DNA from: Castor canadensis
Taxonomy: Eukaryota; Chordata; Mammalia; Rodentia; Castoridae
DNA length: 64,000 nucleotides
Direction of reading: 5' to 3'
Assembly: GCF_047511655.1 (NCBI RefSeq)
Contig: NC_133400.1
Span: forward strand, 3,261,001 to 3,325,000
This document shows, piece after piece, positions 58,499-64,000 of the stretch (positions are counted from its first letter, which is position 1; the number at the start of each line of letters is the position of its first letter). The position numbers and the translations under genes are program-made. The notes under the pieces were generated by a model, which was given only the letters and a program-made list of their open reading frames with translations, was not told where the DNA came from and searched no databases.

Positions 58499-60359
58499 GC
58501 TGGAGCCACCGTCGCCCAGTGTTTGTCTAAACTGCTTATCTCACCCGGGGCTGCTCGGCGGCGGCGGCGGCGGCTCGGGCCCGCTGGGGAGGTGGAGCTT
58601 CCGGGGCCCCGGCCAAGAAACACCTGCTGCTGTCGCCGCCGCCGAGGACACACCCAAGCGCAACGCCGCCCACTCCCGGACCACTGGCTGGCTCCCGGCT
58701 CCCTGACCTCAGCCAGCGGGAGGTGTCGGGTTTCAGCCGCAAATACACACAAACGCGCGCGCACCGACGGGCGCCTGGGTGCACCCAGCGTGGTCACACG
58801 CCCCTTCCCAGCCTGGCCTGCCAGGTGAGCCCAGGACACCAGCGTCGCACCACCCCCATGCCCCCAAGGACCCTCGTCAGACTGCCCTCGAATCTCAGAG
58901 GCCTTGGTGGCCAAGAGTGGTGACTTGACTACAAGAGTAGACAGCAGCAGCTTACAGCGTGCCCACCACTACAGCAGAACCCTTCCACATCTCGCAGCCA
59001 TTTCCTCGGCGCCTAGGACAGTGACTGGCACCAAGCTGACCACTAGCGAGCGGGCGGCTAAGTCCAGCTCCCTGGAAGTCTTTTGGAGGGCTTTCTCGAC
59101 CCCGGTGGGGGGTGGGGAGGAGGGAAGAAGACAACACAAGATACGTAGTGTTGATCCTCCTACCCTCCCCAAGATGCCTGATCTGATGATTACCCCCAAC
59201 TCTAAAGGACTTAAACTCAGGTCTCTAAATGGGGTGGGGGCGTAAAGAACTTTTGGGAAAGCCTTCATGGGGGAGGGGAACTAGTTCTTTAAAGAGCCCA
59301 GGTTTCAAAAGCTGGAGTCCACGGAGGCGCCGCTGTGCCAGGGGGATCATTAAGTAGCTGGGGTTGCGGTCAAAGGCGAGGCCGCCCGCCTCCAGAAACT
59401 GGCACGACCCACCGCGCCACCGGCAAAGCGCAGCGCCTCCCCATTCCTAGCACCCCCCCCCCAACACACACACATATATACCCGACCTCACCCAGGCACT
59501 TGACTGGGATGACTCAGGGAGCGTCCTGAAATTCCTGGGCACCCACAGGCGGCGCAGAGAGAGACTGTGTGCCCGTCTTCCCACCCCCGCTCCTCCCCTT
59601 CCACGACGGGCGCAGGCGACCAGTTCAGAGCCCACCCCCCGCGCCGCCCTGAACTCCAAGAAGCGCGGGTGTCAAAGGGGCGGGGCGGGGCGGGGGGGTG
59701 GGGGGTCCCCTAGCCTTGGCAGCTTGCCCTACGCGCGCTGGGAACTCCCAGCGTTTCGCGAGGTCGGGTCGCGGCCAGGCCCCGGGGTCTCTCCTTGCCC
59801 GCCCTCGTTACACAGCACTCTAATCCACCGCTTTCATACTTCTGAGCCCCGAGGCAACGGTGCCACCCTGGGGGCCGCCCCAGCGCCGCGCTGCGGGTTT
59901 CAACTTTCGGCCCCGGTGCCAGCCCGCACTGCTGCCAGCCCCAGACCTGCCCCAGGACATGCCCGCGCAGTGCTTGGCAAGCGCGCGCTGCCGTCCCCGC
60001 GGGCCGCCTCCCCCGCCTTCCTCCTTCCCCGCGCCAGCCCGGATTGCGACGGGAGCGAGCGCTGGGCGCCAGCCACCCCCCATCCATCTGTTCCCGATGA
60101 CGCTGGCGGCCGGGAGCGCTTGGGGCCGGTGCCAGCAGGGAGCGGAACCCGCCTGTGCCCTCTGGAGCGGGGGGCCTGGCGGGCGCCCCCAGCCGCGCAC
60201 TCCCCCGGTGCATCTTGGACCGAGCGCACGCGGGGCACACGGAGTGGGGGCGCACGCGGGCCGCGGCCTCCGCCTTGCACAAGGCCCCTGGCCGACCACA
60301 AACGAAAAGGGAAACGGGCCGCGCCGTTACCGCTCCTACCTGCGGCCGCCCTGGACCGG

Positions 60360-60390
60360 TGGGGGTGGGGGTGGGGGTGGGGGTGGGGGT
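60360..60390 (+). repeat. (TGGGGG)n run, G-quadruplex-prone
   Basis: Five consecutive GGGGG runs, each separated by a single T, inside the GSE1 CpG island. Confidence 0.95.
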
Positions 60391-62439
60391 GCCTCCTGCT
60401 CACTATCCACGCGCTCCCCGCAGCGCCCCCTCCGCGGCCCGCCGCCCTGATCCACGCTTTAATTTACGTCCCACTCGGCAGCGCAGCCTCCGGAAATTTA
60501 TGTCCTGCACTGGCCGGCGGGTTCACAGGGCCCCTGGAGACCGGGGAGGGGGTGGGGCTCCTCTACCCCGTCGGGAATCACAAGCTGGGGGAAGGGGGAG
60601 TGCAGGGAGGTGTCAGGACAGAAGTCAACAACTGGCCTGGAGCCGTAAAAACAAAACTAAAAACCTCCGGGGCGGGCCCAGGCCCTTTCCCACCTGGATT
60701 ACAGGCTGCTGGGGGGAGGGGAAGAAATGCAAATGGACATGTCGCACCTGGCCTTGAGTTGCCTTCCAGCTAGGTTCCCCAGGTAACGACACCCAGGCCC
60801 TAGCTCCAAATCTCACCAGGACCTGACCATTTCCTTTCTCCCTTGAGGCGGCCCTTTTGGCGTGAGGCGGGAGTGAGGCAAGTTCTTCCACCTGTTTGCA
60901 CGGCATCAGGCCAGCCAACCATAAAAATTTGTGGGTGACCAGTACTGAGAAGTGCCACCTGGCTTTTTTTTTTTTTTTTTTTAAGAACTGGCTGCTCCCT
61001 CCCACCTATGCCTCTGGCTCCACTGGATTTCCAGGCCAGTGGTCCAGACCCCGTCTCAGATGCAGAATTTGAGGCCTAGAAGTGCTCAAGGTGAATGCAC
61101 AGAGGTCAAAGAGGAGTCCGCCCCAAGATGCTCATCTGGATTGTGTCCCCAGCCCAGCCTGTGCGAGGGATGCAGAGCTGCTGGACATGCCCGCAGCCGC
61201 TGGAGAGCAGCAGAGAGCCAGCTATGTGGCCAACAGATGAAAATGAGGATGACACTTGGTGACAGTGCACCCGGCCTGAGGAAATTAGTAATCCTGGGCC
61301 ATGGCCTCCTCCCGGTTTAAGGACAGGTACAGTCACTCTTGCTAAAGAGCCTGTTGTTAGCCTCCTAATTCCCCCCGCACTGAGGCTAAAGCTAGCCTCC
61401 CTTGGGGAATTCCCCTCCCCTTGGCGGACTACTCTCGCCAGGGCATACAGTGCTCCATCCTGGCGTCTTTCCCCAATTCCCATTTGCCTAGAAACCTGGC
61501 TGGGAAGGGACACCTCCCCCCCCACAGGAGACCTGCCCCAGGACCCTGAACCGTGCTGTGCTCTGTCCCAGGGTCCTGTCACCTTTTTCCTGCCACACAC
61601 CTAGATCCCCGCCAAGCCACCCTGGGTCTCCCAGAGCAGGAACAAGGGCCACTCCTGGCTGAGTACCTGCTTCAATGACTAGTGGATCCCTAACTCCAGC
61701 CCCTCCTCCACAAAGCCTGGGATTTAGGAAACCATGTACCGCCCAAGGGCTGGAAAGGCCTTCCACCTGGAAGAACAGGAGTGCCTTCACCGACTCCCCC
61801 GGTGAGGAACTGAGAGGGGGTGGGGCGCACAGGCCCAGAGGGATTGCCAGAAAGAAAGGCATGCCTCTAACCAAGACAGGTGGGTGGTTATTCACTCAAC
61901 AAACTCACAGTGCTCCAGGCTGTTTCCCAAGAGTCTTCTCAGAAACAAAACCGAAAATTCCACACCCTTCCCTCAATAAAAAAGCCCAGGGGGCAGACGC
62001 CAGAAGCTGTCGGAGGTGCTGGCAGGTGGGACGCTTGGAGGCAGCAAGAAACTAGGAACGCAAAGGCTGCTGCAGAGCGTACTCCTTCCTCAGTACAGTC
62101 TGGGTCCCCACCAGGGCCAGGGTAGGGGCTCACGGGTGTAGGCACCACCTAACACTGAACAAGCCCAATTCCTAGCGAGGGTGCCAGCCTGGCCTAGGAT
62201 GGGCCCTGGATGCCAGGACTCCTGCACGCCTGGCCTTCATCATTCTGCCTCCTTCGGGGGCCCACAGAATGCATGACGGATATCAAACAGGTATCTTCCT
62301 CACTCTGACCTGCTGCTCCCAGCACGCAGGGGACAGAACTCCTTCCCCTGAATATCCACCACCTGGCACCATACCTTGTTCAGCCTGCCTCTGGAGGGAC
62401 GAGGGACTACCAGGGACCAGGACTTCAATGCGGGCGGGA

Positions 62440-62600
62440 GTAACAATCACTGTCACTTAGCCAGCCTCCAACATGTGCAGCTCCCGTGGCCCTGCAAGGC
62501 AGGCGCTGACCTCTGCTACCCAGTCAGTCAGGAGACCTGACAAGGTTAATTAACTTGCCTCAGGCTCAGGAATTCAAACACAAGCCTGATTCAGACCCGG
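62440..62600 (-). mobile_element. MIR
   Basis: Contains caatcactgtcacttagcca, aggttaattaacttgcctca and ggaattcaaacacaagcctg, following the reverse MIR order. Confidence 0.6.
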
Positions 62601-63307
62601 GGGGCTCTCACACCGGGCAGCATTTCTGGTAACCACCTGCCTGGCCAAGGACCAGAGTCTAGACCACCGCCCAGCACCAGCACCGCCCATCAAGGAGGCC
62701 CAGCCACTCCATCCATCCTCAGTGCCTCCTGCTCTGCGCCCCGCCACTCACATGCCATCTTCCTCGCCCCACTATCACCAGCCCAGAAATCCCACCCCTT
62801 CTTCAAAGCCCAGCTCAAATCTCTCTTCCAAGAAGGCTCCCCCATCCCACCTCCGGAATTCAATTCCCCTCCAGGCTGCCTCCCACTCTTAGGAGCCCGC
62901 CTTAAATAAAGGGGATCGGAGAATGCAGCTTCCCAGGCCCGGTGCTGCACCAAGCCCAGGTCTCCCTGTGGGGCCTGAGTAGCAGCATCTTTCCAGGCTC
63001 CCATGGGGGACACTGTGGTTGGTGGGGTTTCAGGCGTCTCTTCCCAGAGGGACAAGGGATTCTTGTCTCACAGCAGTGACAGCCCCCCCCCCAAGCCAGT
63101 GTCTGTGTTAGTATTGAACCCACAGCTGCTGCATGGGTCCACCATGCAGGGAAGCATGGAGGCAGAGAGGACAGACAGGCAGCCCAGCCCATCCCTGCTG
63201 ACCCTCCCAGGAAGGACAACACTGGGGAAACCCACCCCATTCATCTCGGATGCTCCCTAGCTATCAGGGGTCCAGGGTCACTGGGGGCGAAGGTCTGGCA
63301 GGAACCT

Positions 63308-63343
63308 CCCCCCCGCCCCCCCCCCCCCCCCACACACACACAC
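63308..63343. repeat. Poly-C run followed by (CA)n
   Basis: A cytosine-rich run of about 27 bases passes into six CA units. Homopolymer length may be unreliable. Confidence 0.85.
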
Positions 63344-63424
63344 GGTTACCGGAGTTTTCCTCTTAACCCCACTTCCTGGCCTTCCAGTGCCTGGCTCCCC
63401 GCACACAGCTGCACTCCCTACAAT

Positions 63425-63870
63425 CAGTTAACAGCTGTTTTGCATAGATTTTCAATTCTAATTGCCTGGCTTTGTGAGCGCCGCTGAGCCCCGGTGAATG
63501 GGGACGCCGAGGAGCACGGCTGGAAGGCGGGCGGGGAGGGCCACTCGAGGGGAGAAGAAGGGAGCCAGTGTGCACCAGGCTGCTGGCCTTTATGTCTCTA
63601 AATAGGGGACTACTCCAGCCCAACGGCCCCACTCCTGCCTCTCACTGCAGCCGGGGACCAGCCTCCCCAACCCACCCCAGATGAGCGACTGTCAGGGGCA
63701 GCTTCCAGCCCGCTCAGGGGCTTTTGCTCCCCTCCCCCTCCTGCCTCCCCCAGCTCCCCAGTACCCAGATATGGGAAGCTAATTGGACAATAAAGTTGAG
63801 CATCGTGCTCTCTGGAGACAGCTGGCATCTATAAAAGAGAAAGATTTGCATTTAAAACCTTTAAACTTTG
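63425..63870. promoter_or_regulatory. Candidate conserved regulatory block
   Basis: Contains an E-box pair context ttaacagctgttttgca near 63,428, CTAATTG at about 63,458, GCTAATTGGACAATAAAG at 63779-63796, CAGCTGGC near 63,819, TATAAAAG at 63830-63837 and an octamer ATTTGCAT at 63844-63851. The mix of homeodomain, SOX-like, E-box and octamer sites suggests an enhancer. The TATA-like site is on the plus strand, pointing away from GSE1. Confidence 0.4.
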
Positions 63871-64000
63871 TATGGCAGGGGAAGGGTGGATGGAGGGGGT
63901 GGTGCTCGGACCCTGGAGTGGTGCAGACTACTGAGATAGGAGCTGGTCGTTCTGGATTCTTCTAAGTCATCAGTGACCCAGACCCCCCCCCCCCCCCGCC

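Larger units (their letters stand above)
57400..60500 (-). promoter_or_regulatory. GSE1: GSE1 CpG-island promoter and first exon region
   Basis: About 3 kb of very GC- and CpG-rich sequence surrounds the first coding exon. There are many GC-box cores and no TATA element in the expected position. A conserved-looking AT island (ggaatttaattagcctgcta and gcaatataattgaatcgg, 57,675-57,748) lies just inside intron 1. A (TGGGGG)n run lies at 60360-60390. The transcription start must lie above 58,498 if the uORF is transcribed; I cannot place it precisely. Confidence 0.75.
60500..64000. other. Upstream flank of GSE1
   Basis: No gene was recognised. It contains a poly-T run near 60,965, a MIR fragment (62,440-62,600), a long C-run with (CA)n (63,308-63,343) and a candidate conserved block (63,425-63,870). 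Upstream alternative GSE1 exons cannot be excluded. Confidence 0.6.

Noticed and set aside
57456-60773. Several 150-350 codon ORFs in the GSE1 CpG island
   Set aside because: High GC depletes stop codons; the frames are Pro/Ala/Arg/Gly-rich, overlap on both strands and resemble no family.
63830-63837. TATA box of a GSE1 promoter
   Set aside because: It is on the plus strand, 5 kb from the start codon, and no plus-strand gene follows within the window; kept only as part of a candidate regulatory block.

Overview
This 64 kb window is nuclear DNA of a placental mammal, most likely a non-murid rodent. It contains two genes with vertebrate exon-intron structure, CpG-island promoters, old mammalian repeats (MIR, L2, L1M, MER5) and many SINEs. 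The SINEs are ID-like (tRNA-derived) monomers, B1-like (7SL-derived) monomers and B1+ID dimers. B1-ID dimers point to rodents outside the mouse/rat group. A beaver- or kangaroo-rat-type rodent (Castorimorpha) is my guess from the look of these SINEs and of the L1 3' end, but I cannot verify it. The gene pair and its tail-to-tail orientation match human 16q24.1.

Layout: (1) 540-9,940, plus strand: GINS2, complete, five coding exons, 185 codons, with an E2F/CCAAT/GC-box CpG-island promoter. Its first intron is almost filled by a GC-rich minisatellite of about 28 units of 30-32 bp. (2) 9,940-10,840: short intergenic gap between two convergent 3' ends. (3) 10,845 to about 58,500 or beyond, minus strand: GSE1 (KIAA0182), with a complete coding sequence. 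I assembled 16 coding exons joined by GT-AG introns, all in phase, giving 3,633 nt and 1,210 residues plus stop, and a 3' UTR of about 3.6 kb. The first coding exon contributes only 7 coding nucleotides and lies in a large CpG island (about 57.4-60.5 kb). (4) 60.5-64 kb: upstream flank of GSE1 with MIR fragments and a candidate conserved regulatory block near the right edge.

The two products work separately in the nucleus. GINS2 (PSF2) is a subunit of the GINS tetramer of the CMG replicative helicase. GSE1 is a coiled-coil protein linked to HDAC/LSD1-CoREST (BHC) co-repressor complexes. No other protein-coding gene is convincing. The many open frames in introns and CpG islands are GC-driven or antisense shadows.

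I found no undescribed gene system. The items most worth a second look are the GINS2 intron-1 minisatellite with its two-variant unit code, an upstream ORF whose stop overlaps the GSE1 start codon, the tiny first coding exon followed by an immediate in-frame Met, clusters of homeodomain-type sites in GSE1 introns (especially 48.26-48.80 kb and 35.67-35.98 kb), and a SINE composite with three tandem 7SL-like monomers.
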